In this document: piece by piece, positions 1 to 11,990 of the stretch | Layout: every line of letters starts with the position of its first letter | Position numbering within the stretch: position 1 is the stretch's first letter | From: Powellomyces hirtus | Taxonomy: Eukaryota; Chytridiomycota; Chytridiomycetes; Spizellomycetales; Powellomycetaceae | Assembly: GCA_025526995.1 (NCBI GenBank) | Contig: JAHLKG010000009.1 | Location: 248,001-312,000 of the forward strand | Reading direction: 5' to 3' | DNA length: 64,000 bases | Translations under genes and position numbers: made by a program | The notes under the pieces: model-generated | Database searches by the model: none | Told to the model about the DNA's origin: nothing | The model's input: only the letters and a program-made list of their open reading frames with translations

Positions 1-316
1 CAAAGATCAGCAATTTGCCAGTCCTTCGTATGGTACAGTCAGGGTGTTGCTGTGTGACAGCCCGCGGGGCCAATTCAGAGAAGCGTTGCAAGTGAGGGTG
101 TAGTATCGAGTGTGAGGGTCACGAGTCTGAGGTTGACGAGACGGAGTAGTGATAGCGGAGGGTCTGGAATGGTAGTGCAAGTTGAAGAGCGTGGAGGGCG
201 GTTGGGGGTCAGCAGGTTGTTGTTGTTGTGGGAGTTGGAAGTAGAACGACAGTACTTGTGAAGCGAAGGCAAGGTTCCGTAATTCCCATGGAACAGCTCA
301 CAGAAACAAATGCACA

Positions 317-347
317 AACACACACACACACACACATACACACACAC
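317..347. repeat. CA dinucleotide microsatellite
   Basis: A run of alternating C and A, interrupted once by a T, spans about 30 bases. It produces artificial Val-Cys reading frames on the minus strand, which should not be taken as genes. Confidence 0.9.
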
Positions 348-987
348 GCCGGGCAAGCGGGATGGGGGTTGTTTTGAGCAGGAGGTGGGAAGTGTGCAAA
401 GAGAGGGGAATAAGGAACAGCTGGGTTTTGGTGTTCGCCCCTTTTCGCCTTGCAACTCCTAATTGATTGTGCGATGGGGGACTAGATATACGATGGATGC
501 TCCGGATGGGTCGTCTTGGCTTAACCGGTTCCAGTGAGCAAAAGTGGAGTGTGGCTGAGCAAACCAAGCAGGCATGCTAAATATAGGCACATAGATATAG
601 TGTCACCCAGAGTGTCTCCGTCAAGTCAAAGGTGTTTGTCCGTCGGTCACGCTTTGAGAGTTCCCCGACCTTTGAATCAATTGACCTTTGAATCAATCGA
701 GCCTTTGGATCTCAGGCGCTCTTGTCGGTTGTGAGGCCTGCACGTGATGTGATGCATGAGAAGCAAGTCTGTGAGGCCAATGCAATCGATGTATCAACGG
801 GGGCTTCAATGTAATCCAATCAATAGGGGTTACTTTCGTTCATCACAAGATTGACCGCTGGCTGCCCACACAGGTCTTTCAAGCTCCTTCTTCCACACAA
901 CGATATCTGAACTTTCTGTTTTGATGCGATGAGTCAAACCATGACGATTCTTTTGGATGGATGATCGCAGTCCCATCCGGTATACCG

Positions 988-1002
988 TAACCCTAACCCT
1001 AA
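988..1002. repeat. Short interstitial telomere-like motif
   Basis: Just over two CCCTAA units occur in tandem. CCCTAA/TTAGGG is the usual fungal telomere repeat. Two units can arise by chance or mark an old break repair, and the surrounding genes argue against a chromosome end here. Confidence 0.5.
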
Positions 1003-1453
1003 AAACGCGGTTGGGCCGGACAAGCCCAAAGATTCCTGGTCGCCGCGGTTCTTGGCATCTCAACAATCTCCCAACGTCAGACACAGTCTGCGGGCAAAGT
1101 CGACATCTCCCCAGACTCCGAAGATGAGATATGGACGTGGCAGACAAGATTGGTGTGTACACGCTTCACGTGCCGCATATTCTCACATGGCAAATGCTCA
1201 AGCCAACAACAATACGTGTAGATCACCGACTTCCTGAAATACGGAGAAGGGCAATCAGAACTCTGAAGGTGTAGAATAGGCAATATAGAAAAGAGCTCAC
1301 AAGTATAGATTCCACGTAGCTCACCAAGCTCTAATGTCTCTTATAGTTTAAATTAAAGACCGGCATTGTTTCAACTGGTGTGTCTTTTGATGGTCAAATC
1401 TGCCTGCCATTCACTTCACTTCAATGACTGAGGACTTTGAAAAGAGACTTTAG

Positions 1454-4400
1454 CGGTCGATGTAGATGTTCTTCGCAAGCTCGTCAGTTCCGTTCAGAGA
1501 AGTGATGTTGCGGCGGAGGAGCTCCCTGACGTTCTGGAGTTGTTGAGCGAGCTTGCAAATGTGGGTGTAGGAAGAACAATCGACACCCGCCACCTGAATT
1601 CTTAGACTTACTCGTTTCATAGCATCCCGCAGCTCGCGCCAATCTCGCGACGACAGGACTGTCGGATGTGCTTTGCACAATGGACAAAAAAGTCCTTCGT
1701 GAGGCGGCGCCCCTCGCACAGTTGCTGAAGGAAAGACTCCTGCATGCGGACATCAACGTGATTTCTCCAAAGTCCAAAGAAACCAGAGGCAGACCAGACT
1801 TCACGCCCATAAACTCTTCATGCAGAACAGGCCCAAACCGACCTCGACGCAGCGGCAGTCCCCAGAAGAGCCCCGTTCGATTTGCTCGTCCATTGAGCGC
1901 GCAAACAATTAGGTCGGGGGCTTCCCCGGTCCGATCTGCATATGAAGGTTTGTTGGCCATAAATCCTACGGGAAAACATCGGAATGCTAACGACAGTTAC
2001 AATAGCGTATCCCTCCACTCTACCTTATCTACCTAACGTCTTGCGCACATACGACTTGCTGGATCTTGGGCCCGGCGATGAAGACCTTTTCAACGAGTTC
2101 TGCGTCAATATGAACGCGGAAAGCCAGTATCAGACATTTCAGTCAATGATCTGTGATTTTGGTGCTGGAATCTTCCTCCAGAAGTCTCAGATGTTTTGGG
2201 TATACTCTGAAATTTCTGTACGCGGCGGCACGTCAGAGTACATCTAATGTCATACCCAGGTTATACTGCAGAATGCAAAGGCAGACCCGTCGTCTCAGTC
2301 TTTCGCATGTCTAGCCACGCTACTGAAAGAATGGCAAAGGGAGTTCCGCAAATCCGTGGATTCCTTACCTACTGTTAGACCGGTACCCAACGGCGCCGAT
2401 TTATCGCAGAGTTCTCACGGCAACTCAGCGTTCGCCGAACATGGCTCTATGCTCAGCGACTGCCCCATTTCTATTCCCTTCGCTTGCCACGAGATCTTTG
2501 TTGAACTGATTCCCCTGCTTCGCAAGACTGAAGCAGTACCATCAGTTCTCCGCATGCTGTACTTAACTCTTCCTTTCATAAAGATGCACGTGAGCATTGG
2601 ACTCGCTCTCTCACCTCGAGCAAACGAGGAGGCGACTGTCATTCATTATGTTGCTTCGATTTTGGAGATTGTGAAATATCTGGGAAAGGATACACGCGCA
2701 CATCAGCAACGCGTTGATGCGGATCAGATTCACACACCGAAGAGGCTGGTCACGTTTGCAATCAATGTATTCGCGGATTTATCGTCGTTAATTGAGGTAG
2801 ATTGTCGAGTCTTCGCTCGGAAGCAGTCGCAAATCAAATCTCCATTGTTTGAGTCTTCTCACATCGCTTCGTGTAGAATCCACAACATCTCTGGCAAAAG
2901 ATCCTGGATCTTTTCTCATGTCTGACCACCTGCACTGGCACAGTAGCTGAGCAGCTTCTCTCACAGCCCACCTCGCCAGCCAGAGACCGAACGCGTATCA
3001 GTTACGCCATGGATACGTTGCTAGCTTCGCAAAGCCATGCGCAGTTTCATGACGCTTTGGAAGCCCTACAGACGGCTTGTGTATGCCCAGCGGATGCCGA
3101 GGCTATTGACGAGTCCGCACTGACGAATATTCTCACAAGGTGCGTGTGGAACCATCATGGTATTTCTTCATGTCGAGTCTGACGCATCGATTTTTTGCAG
3201 AATATTGACTGTCCCACCGGCAAATGATGACGATATGACATTACTGTGCCGGATGCTGTTCTTTGTTGAAGAAGCCATGGAGTGGAACAAAGTGTCAATG
3301 GATGTTGATCATCTCTTGCTTCCAGCCTTCCAGCGATTGGTTCTGCCGATCTTGCGCAGAGGCCCGCAGGATCGTACCCGTCAAGAAGATACAGCGACGA
3401 TAAATATTGAGGAGCACATCCTACCCTTCGCTGTCCATCTCTTCTGGCGTCTTACGACGGATGCAATATCGCGCATCGAGACGCAAACCGATTGTGTCTC
3501 AGTTCTTACTGGTTGGATCCGACGGGCCTGTCATCCGGACAGGAACGCCAAGCCGTGGAACATCTGTCACGCTTTGGAGGTCCTTGCCGATTGCCTTGCG
3601 TTGCCTGGCATCTCGGGCCGTCTTGATGTAGACGTCCTGAAACATACCGTGGGCCTCCTGGTCTCGATAATCGCGGAACATCAGATGAGACGAGCACAAG
3701 AAGAGTCTCACTACATCAACCGAGGCATATATCTACGGTCTGCCATATGTCTCAGACTCGTCTGTCGCATCGGGACTGGCGCCAAAGGAGCGGACGAGGA
3801 TTGGATCTGGGGCAATCACTGGCTTCATGATGAGTCGTTTCAGTGGTTGGTAGGGCTCTTGGACGATCAAGATTCGGTCATGCAGAAGCTAGGAATGGGG
3901 ATCTTGGCCAACCTGGTCATCGTGGATCGTGCCCGACAAGCCTTGGAAGCAGAGATCCCGTTCTATGTAGAGGTTGCGCTGCAAACCTTTATGGACGTCA
4001 ATGGGGATCACGGTATTAGAAAGGAAGCTCTTTTATTGATCAAGAACGTCATTGTGTGTGCGGCAACATCCGACCAACAAATAGACGATACAGGCACACA
4101 AGAAGGCGGGAAGAATCATGCTCTACAACATGCCGTCTCAATGTTAATCGGAGGCGGATTCTTCCAGACCTTGCCATCTGCGCTTGCTTTGGATACCTCC
4201 TCAGTATGGCTTCGGGAAGGTCTTGCGGAGTTGCTGCTATGCCTGGTAATGGTGGCCCCGCAATACGTGTCACAAAGTTTCAGCGAACTCGACCTGTGGA
4301 ATGCTATAGTTCTTTCCCTCGATCACTCTTGGGATCGGCCAGTAACTGAGGAGATGCCAGAAATCTACCAGCGTTTCCAGAAGCGACAGCATCGGGATAC

Positions 4401-6644
4401 CCACTGGTCGATCGTTAGATCGTTCGGGGCCAACATGCTGCAAGTTCTGTGGATCCTGATGTGCGACAATCAGGAATTGCAGCTGCTCTTGCTAGAAAAG
4501 ACATTCATCTTGGATCGCGTGGGAAACACTTTACGGGATTGTTGGAGTGTTGTAAGCAGCGATGCTGTGCCGTCTGATCTGCGGGCCGTTGTGGAAGAGG
4601 TTCTTGAATCGGCTTTTCGTGTTTTGTGTGAGTTGCTTTTGCCCTGCGCAACCCACCGACAACGAGAATTGGAAGCCCTTTTTCACGAGCCAGAGACGGC
4701 CTTCGACACTGCCCGTGTAATAGCGTGGTCACTTTGCCGTGACTCCGACAGTCGTCTCCCGCGAGTGGCCGCCCAAGCGCTTTCTCGCCTCTTGGCAATT
4801 CACTGCGGGATGATGGCCGATCTGAACCTTTACACAGTGCTTGCAGCCAAGTGTGGCGGAGCAGGCGATAAGCGCGACGCACACCTCGGAGTCGTGATCT
4901 GCGACGCTCTGGCGAATGTGCTGTTTAAGTCGTATGAGGTGGAGGACCCAGTGTATATGGAGGCTGTGCGGCTTTCGCTGCAGTCCTTGCTTGGCTGTTG
5001 CGAATTTGTGAAGCTGCATGCCCTGCAATGTAAGTACCTGGTCTGACATCTTGCTAGAATGCGGTTTCTTCCTTAAGTCTTGGTCTAAACCTTCTCTTAC
5101 ATGTTTCTGTAGCCGGGATGATGACGTCCATGATTCGACGGCTTCAGTGTATTGCGGAACAAGCGGTACGGCATCATCAAGTGATTGTTTCAGATGTGTT
5201 ATTTCCACGCTAACCATGTTTCTCCCCCAGCAACCCTTGGATGATGCGCAGCTTCATGAGGTGTTTACTGTCTCTGCTCTCCTCCGGCATGCGCTCGCAG
5301 GTTCGAGTCAGATGAAGGTAAACAAACACACTCTTTCACACTGGGAAATACGCGGTCAATTTACAACATGTTCATGTCAGATCGCAGCCGGGAAGCAACG
5401 CCTCCACCTCCCATTCCAACACATTCTTGTTCGGAAAGAGTGCGGGGACATCCTGCTTCTGGAGGTTCTGCACTGCGTGCGCAACCTTATTGCCAACTGC
5501 ACCGTGACCAAAAAACTGCTGCTTGAAAACATCCCAACCAAACGTGTGCCGCACAACGTCACGTCGTCCATTGTCACCACCATCATCAGTCTCGTCAGAC
5601 AAAAAGCCACCTCCCTGCCAGTGTTCAATGCTGCATTTGAAGTCATGAAGCTGGTTGCGCTCGGTCAGGAGGCTAGGAGCGTCATGTGGAAGGTATGGTC
5701 GTCACGCATGCTTCCATCCTGTGTCTCATTGTAGGCTTACACGAGCTGGTTCCAGTCAAATATTGGCGCAACCATCTGTACCATCCTCTCCAACCTCGCC
5801 AAATCAAAGGAACACGTGAAAATGCAATCCGTCCTGGAATTCTTTTGCAACTCTACCTACGCTGCCGACGGGCAATTGCACATGATGCGCATTGACGGTA
5901 TGCCTGGCCAATGGATCATCGTGAGCGGCCCCCTTGGAGCGGGCAACTGTCTTACAACCTCTCCCGTTGCTACCCGGCTTTAGGCGCTTTTGATCTGTTC
6001 CTCAACCTCGCAGCCACCGGGCGCACAGTGTCCATCAAACGCACCGCGGTGCAGATCCTGCGCAACTTGGCCGTGGCGAAAGAAAACCAACCTCACTTTT
6101 TGTTGAGTGGTAAGTGGCCTTTGACAGCAGTAAACGATGCGGGACTTGGGTTCTCATAAAATGTCAATGTCTGTCTATCATGTGCAGCGACCTTTGTCCC
6201 AACCATCCGCAGTCTGATCGGCAACAAGAGTTTGGATATCCTGGCGCCCACAACAGGTCTGCTCCGCGTCTTGCTATATGACAGTGAGAAGGTAAATTGT
6301 ACTTCCGTCATCCCACACCAACCACGCTCCTAATTAGCTCCCCCGCTAACATCATTCATTTGCAGAGCAAGGTCGCCCTGAAACGCGAGATGCTAGGTGA
6401 AGATCTGACCCAGTTTCGCCAACGGCTTCAATCAGGTATGAGAAAAGCCGTCCGTCTGGATCCAAATTACCCCTATATATATCTCTCTAACCCCTCCCAT
6501 TATATAGAATACGCAGCTGTGCTTCATCGAAACGGATCGGCAGAAGCCGCCTTGGATGCACCCATTCCCGAGCAGGATTTGGTGCTGCTGCATGAGACGA
6601 TGAAACATTTGGATATTGTAAATGGGGCGTTGGCAGATGGATGA
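1454..6644 (+). CDS. RTTN: Rotatin-like armadillo-repeat centriole protein
   Basis: Large helical-repeat protein of roughly 1,400 residues encoded by many exons; the longest single reading frame is 3157-5046. In animals rotatin (fly Ana3) acts in centriole assembly and basal-body integrity. The call rests on the C-terminal third (about 5640-6450): it reads as armadillo helices with a segment about cognate repeats and unaffected neighbours (RTAVQILRNLAVAKENQPH) and ends with an SKVALKRE stretch like the end of rotatin. The N-terminal part (1454-2900) is also alpha-helical repeat but less distinctive. Visible joins include a donor near 1562 with acceptor near 1627 and short introns near 5690, 6110, 6290 and 6436. 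The initiating exon is not identified, so the start is the first exon I can support. The protein is shorter than the human one (about 2,200 residues). Another ARM/HEAT scaffold is the main alternative. Confidence 0.55.
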
Positions 6645-7299
6645 AGCAAATAAATCAACATAACATCTCGCATGCGTTAAAAATGGGAGGATCTGTTGTA
6701 ACCCGAATTGATGGTATAACCGCTAGTGTAACAAACCTTGACTCTCATCGACCCACGAAACAAAACCAGACCATGGCACAGTCTTTATACTCTCTGGACT
6801 ATTCTAGCGCTGAAGTCACCAACAATGAAAACTGCATACTCTCGCAAGCAGTATAACGGCGGGGATCGTTTTGAGCGCGGTTGTGGAACGTCCGACGAGT
6901 ACCATGTCATATAGTCACGGTAGTCACGATGGGTCTTCCACTATAGCATCGAGTGGCGATGGTCCCCATTCGTCAGAGATAGTTACGATGAGGGAGGGCG
7001 TGCGCTCAAAGACATATCCGTTGACATGGCCTTGATTCAACAGCGGATTCCTCGGTGACGGTACTCCGCAGGTAAACGTGGCTTGTCTAGTGTCGCGTTC
7101 GAAAGCGGAGTTTGAGCTCAGAAAGCGTCTTCGATAAAGGGGTCGTCTGTATGGTGGCAATTCACGTAACAACGTCGGAAATTGTTTTTATTTACGAGAT
7201 AGAGTTTATTTTGCTTCACTTGCCATGCAGAGTCTACACTAGAACACACACACAAAGCAATAACCGCTCTCCCCACTGCCTACCATTGATCAAACACGT
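6645..7299. other. Convergent intergenic region
   Basis: This lies between the 3' ends of the rotatin-like gene (+) and the E2/F-box/TerD gene (-). It should hold both 3' untranslated regions. I see no gene or repeat in it. Confidence 0.6.
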
Positions 7300-10200
7300 T
7301 TACTGCAGCTCAACAAGCGCACGACGCATATCCGGCATCATGGGACCAAAATTCCCAGCACATCCGTTGCCAATGCTCCCTAAGGCCTTCACTTGCCACC
7401 TGTCCGTCGGAGTCCTACGCCACAGCACACACATGACGATGTTGGTCTTGGCACCCAAAGAGGTGGTGGGGAGAAAGTTATATTGGCAGAGTGGGGTCAT
7501 TGTGGTTTCGTCTTTGCGGTCTGGGGCTTGGAATCTATGGAGATTTGGGTAGGTGTCAATGTTGGGATCCATTTGGAAGAAAGGCAAAAAAAAACACCAA
7601 GTACTAAATAAAAGAAATACAGAAACTTACTTGACAGTAGGCTGCTTGATGTCAGTCAAGGGCACATAATAACCCGACATGCAAAACACCATCGACTTGA
7701 CTTTTTTGGAGAGTTTTCTGACATTGATCGTGATCGTGTGCGTCCCCTGCCGCAAGGTGTTGTCGATCAGGTCACCGCTGTGAATGATGCAGCCTTCTTG
7801 GCCCCATGTGTTGCAATAAGTGATGTGTTCCATGTGTTGATCTGGAGCGGGGATGGAAAAGTTAGTTTCTGCAATGGCCAATGGCGGGAGAAGAAAAAGT
7901 CCAGCCTACTTTTGAAATCAAACACTGAACAAGTAGCATCCAGATACGCAGTGTGGTCCGTCCCCCACCGCCACGTCTCCTCCATGACGACCGTCTCCAG
8001 ATCCGGTGGTGCGCTGAACGATTCACCCTTAAGCAAGATGCTGGAGACACCCGATCTATGGACGCGGGAGAAATCCATGCCGCGGGTATGGTACCCCTTT
8101 CGCAACGAATTCCGCACAGCTTGCCACCAGTGGGCTGTGGATTGTTGGGGCGTGGGCACTGGGGCGACGCCGCAGGCTTGGTAGTAGTGCGGCCAAAAGT
8201 CAATGTTCAGCATTCGTTTGGTGTGCGATTGGAATTCATCAACCACTAGTTTTGGAGTACGTCCGTATAGCACTTCACTGCACCGTGCAAATCCGCTATC
8301 CATGTAACCCATCGCATGGACATGGAACATTATCAACCTCCTGGAAACCAACCCGGCGCTCCACACGTTTTTCAAAAGCTCCATGTCCGGCTTCCTACAG
8401 GGTCCCGCGGGGATTTTCGCAAGGTGAGGGAACTTTGCACATACCCACAAAACAGAACGGTCCGCCAATTCTCCCAGGAAAGCATTTTGGACTCGTGGGT
8501 CCGACGCCGACGACCATTTGAAGACACGCGAGACAGTGAGGAGCGGGAGAAGGTGACCGAGCGACGGCACTGCATTCTTGTGGCGGTTATTGTCTGTCCC
8601 CATGACGAAGGCACCTATGCGATTTTCCACCTCGTTCTGCAGAGCTGGGTAGGTATCCACGAACGCAGCCATCAGCCTGTGGAGGAGGAAATAACCCTCC
8701 AACGCATGACTTGACGCCGCAATGCCTTTATCGCACAAAAGCACGATAAGCGTGTTCATCATTTTAGCAAGGACATCCAGTGCCATATCGGGTCTGAAGA
8801 TCGAAGTCCCCCGTTCCGGTGACATCTTGACCATGAACCGTTCAATGTCGGGTCGTGCACGCAGGAAATGCTCTTGCGTGATGTACAACGGCATCCATTC
8901 CGTAAACTTTTCGTTCCAGACGGTTGTGCGTACCTTGTCGGTGTGGAACGCGCTTCGACTGAGGAGTTCTACCTGGCAGGAGATGTAGTCTACGGCTTTA
9001 GTTTTTGGGTTGATGGTGTAGGTGACGGGAACGCCAAGGACGTCTTCTTCCCAAGTGAGTTTTGTAGCAAAGCATCGCATTTCTTCCGTCACACAGTTGA
9101 CTTCGAGTGCGAATGCCGTCTTCCAATCTGCGAGACCCGCGGCCGTGATGGAGGAAGACGATGCAGTGGCGGCGATGCCTCCTTGTCCATGACGTTGTTT
9201 GAAGAGAGATCGCCAGAGATGGCCGTCCTGGCAGACAGTGTACATGTGTCTGCATGTCTGTGAAAGACGGAGGACGTCGGTTGCGGATAGGATCGAGGAT
9301 GCGGCGATATGTAAGATCACTTCATAAGGAAGTTTGGAGAACCGCCCAGCGTTGCGGATACTGGCTGGAGTTGTAGCGAGAAGCGGGTCGCGCTCGTGTG
9401 CGGCCGCACTATTCCCATCCTTGGTGTCGGCTGGCTTGGCAGTTACGGGAAGTGCCACTTGAAGCGCCTGCAGCTCAGACAGACTGGTCGGGATCTCTCG
9501 CATCGTAAACGTTTTGGATGGAACGCGCTTTTTCTTGGCCTCTTCTGTCTTGAGTTTCTTGAGCTTATTGGCATCTTCTTTCAAAAGAAGCTGCTGGGGG
9601 TCCACGTCGGATGATGAGAGTGCCGCCCAGTACGAAGTCTGCACAACCTGATTAGTTGACTTGATTCCTGCGCTCTTCTTATCCACAACGACATCGTCCG
9701 TCTTCTTGATTTTTTTCTCTTCCCCCACAACACCCATTTTCCCCGTCCTCCTCCTCGACTGTACAACCGTCCACTCCTCCGTCTCTCTCACACTGTTCAC
9801 CACGGCCACTGATTTCCAAACAAATGGTTCAGCAGCGGGGGCCATTTCCGTCATCTTCTTCTGCATCTGCATCTGCTGGTTCCTCGGTACAGCTCTTCGC
9901 CGAATAACAACCACCGGCGCCTTCTTCTTCATGTCCTCTTTGGTGGGGAAGGACGGCCACGGCTTAGCGAATGAATGGGTGCATTTTCCGCACTCGAAGG
10001 TCTGGGCACGGTGGAGGGCTGTGCGCATGTCCCCGTTCGCTTGGGTAAATTGGAAGGATGGGTCGAAGATGAAGGCTAGCGGGGTGTATGGGGCAAAGTA
10101 TTAGTTTCATTTGATCATGTCGCTCACACAAGAGAGAGAGAGAGCCAAAAGCGTACCTTGCAACTGCCTCAAGACACTAGCGACCGTATAACAACTCGAC

Positions 10201-10535
10201 CACCCTTCATACGGGTCCATCTTCCCACTATCCAACATATCCAAACAGATGCGATACCCTCCTAGGCTCTGTACGACATTCGCATGCGGAATAGGTGTAC
10301 ACAGCGTAACACTGGGGGGTTGCAAAGGGTAACTTTTCGGAAAGACCAGGACGAGATGTAGGGTCAGGTTAGTGTTGGTGGGATTGCGAAGGTTGGCGTG
10401 CCATTCGTAGATGGTACTGTCGAGCGGGTGCGCGGAGATGTGACGGTCGATGGGGCAAGTGGAGACTTCGGTGTAGTCGCGGAGGAGACGGCGGGTGGCG
10501 GTGGGGAGATGCATTGCGGTGGCTTGGGATGACAT
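7300..10535 (-). CDS. E2 ubiquitin-conjugating / F-box / TerD fusion protein
   Basis: Four exons join in frame: 10157-10535, 7910-10075, 7631-7868 and 7300-7534, giving about 1,005 residues. Residues 1-150 form a UBC (E2) domain with the catalytic cysteine in RICLDML and a HAN motif in place of the usual HPN, followed by a GWSS...VLRQLQ segment. A Cys-x2-Cys pair (ECGKC) follows. Residues 160-350 are basic, Lys/Gln-rich and probably disordered. Residues about 372-415 match an F-box (KLPYEVILHIA...LSQTCRHMY...LWRSLF). After a long middle region, residues about 820-1005 match a TerD-type calcium-binding stress domain: LKGESFS, W-x2-W, YLDATCSVF, IIHSGD, INVRKLSKKVKSMVF and a terminal WQVKALGSI. 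The start has a good E2 N terminus. By family knowledge, an E2 charges ubiquitin and an F-box binds SKP1/cullin, so the protein could couple both steps, with TerD as sensor or substrate binder; that is inference. The third intron-free junction chain keeps phase throughout. The intron at 7869-7909 is only 41 bp. Confidence 0.8.
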
Positions 10536-11250
10536 GTTTGGGATGAGGTGAGAGGTACGGAAAGGAGGGGTGACCCTGTGCAGACAGATGGGAGGAGGAG
10601 ACCAACTGCGAGCTGCGGTTTGGAAGCGACCGGTTGGAAAGTCGCCCTTTTATGCGTTTCGATATGGTGGGAAGGTTGGTTTTGTTCAAGGTGGAGCTGG
10701 TGGGCAGATATCGAACACTCCGAGCAGTTGCTTGTCCACACAGAGGTGAGGGGAACGCGCGACTAAGCCCCTTATCACACGGAGGGAAGAGTAGCGGTGT
10801 GGCGCAGCAGGAGCGCGCGTTTGGCGAATACCCTGGAGTAAACGGCGGCAATCAAAGGGCGGTTTTCGAACGCCCGTGATTGGGTTTAAGTTGGCAGTCA
10901 ACGATTGCGTGTTGGCTTTCGCAGCTGGCGGCCGAGTTAAAGGCGAGTTGGCTGGATTCATTGCTGAGAGTTGCAGCTGGTGATTGAATCAATGGAGGGT
11001 CGGCGACTGGCGAGTGAATCGAGGGGTTTGATTCGCAATGGGTTGGTTGTCAAATTGGAACTGGCGAATTCGGAATGCTGGCAAACGGGGCATGACAAAT
11101 CGCAAGTCGCGGGAAGGGAAATCCATGAAAGTCTCTGCAAGCCCGTCGAATCCGATAATTCTGAAAGATATCGCAAAATAAAATCCCAAAACCCAAAATA
11201 TTCGACGAACCCCAAACACCTGCAGTCCAAATAATCATTCAGGTACGCAG

Positions 11251-11436
11251 ATGTTTTACCGTAGACATGGAGCGCCCGACGAATTCATCTTGCGACATCT
11301 GGTGTATATCTTGGAAACTCCCAACAAGTTTGGCGGGGATCCGTTGGCTTTGTTGAATTCATTTCCATATGAACTGATATTTGCTGGGCAGGAAAAGGAA
11401 GATGGCGATGACGATGACGGCTACGAGGAATGGTAA
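11251..11436 (+). CDS. Possible small acidic-tailed protein (61 residues)
   Basis: An ATG-initiated frame sits directly after a CAG acceptor-like triplet and encodes 61 residues, ending in an acidic tail (EKEDGDDDDGYEEW). It could be the last exon of an unrecognised plus-strand gene or a chance frame. The apparent membrane helix read from the opposite strand is just the antisense of this acidic stretch. I recognise no family. Confidence 0.25.
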   Translation: MFYRRHGAPDEFILRHLVYILETPNKFGGDPLALLNSFPYELIFAGQEKEDGDDDDGYEEW

Positions 11437-11464
11437 ACACCCCTGCACTAGATCAAAAAAAACA

Positions 11465-11553
11465 ATGGTTGAAGATCGAAGTTGGTCAGTCGCTGGCAGT
11501 GTTGCGTTCTGAGCTAGAACTTTCGGCGACTGGCCAACTGCCATCTTCAACCA
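11465..11553. repeat. Long imperfect inverted repeat (hairpin/cruciform)
   Basis: Arms of about 28-30 bases (TGGTTGAAGAT...AGTTGG.CAGTCGC and its reverse complement GCGACTGGCCAACT...ATCTTCAACCA) flank a loop of about 30 bases, which itself contains GTTCT/AGAAC. There are about five mismatches between the arms. It could be the core of a degenerate foldback or MITE element, or a structured RNA. No target-site duplication was verified. Confidence 0.75.
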
Positions 11554-11990
11554 CTGCACACAAATATCCAGAGTGGAGTTTGCCAGAAAGATTCTTTTGT
11601 ATTCAAATAAATATGTCACAGGGTCTTGCCAGCAGCTCGTGCATCCCTTTATGACGGAGTGTTTGTAGTCAGTCCATTTTTGGAGTGCTCTTGGTGTGAT
11701 ATTTGCATGTACTGCTTGGTACCTTGGCGCGGCCCAGAGGCGTAGGCAGCCCCTTTGCGGAACGGAACGGGCGGAACGGAGATCGGGGTTCATGACCGTA
11801 GGAGGGACTCTGAACGATAATCTGGGGAAGGACATCCAAGCTATAGGAGAAAACAATGTTGATCAGCTACAACGTGCATTGAGGTTGATTGGTCCGTAAC
11901 GTCTCATTACCTCCATTCAAAAGACCTACAGAGAGCAGCAATTTGGCTCTACAGTATCTACACAGTCATATACTAAAACACAAAGAAAGA

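Larger units (their letters stand above)
1..1453. other. Intergenic region with no supported gene
   Basis: No reading frame on either strand shows family resemblance or a credible exon chain. Two small sequence features are visible: a CA/TG microsatellite near 317-347 and a short telomere-like CCCTAA run near 988-1002. The right end holds the unresolved 5' part of the rotatin-like gene; its initiating exon could lie anywhere in roughly 1300-1450. A gene crossing the left edge cannot be excluded. Confidence 0.5.
10536..11990. other. Gene-poor intergenic region
   Basis: This lies upstream of the E2/F-box/TerD gene and downstream of the ThrE-like gene. It contains a long imperfect inverted repeat (11465-11553) and one weak small reading frame (11251-11436), both listed separately. 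The long minus-strand basic frames at 10364-10851 are low-complexity Ser/Pro/His and look like untranslated leader. Confidence 0.5.

Noticed and set aside
75..567. Minus-strand frames with Val-Cys runs
   Set aside because: They are produced by the CA microsatellite and have no family resemblance.
10364..10851. Two long overlapping minus-strand frames upstream of the E2 start
   Set aside because: Composition is biased (Ser/Pro/His/Arg) and the frames overlap the real E2 exon in the wrong phase.
11359..11856. Minus-strand frame with an apparent C-terminal membrane helix
   Set aside because: The hydrophobic stretch is the antisense of an acidic plus-strand segment, the frame covers the inverted repeat, and it lacks a good start.
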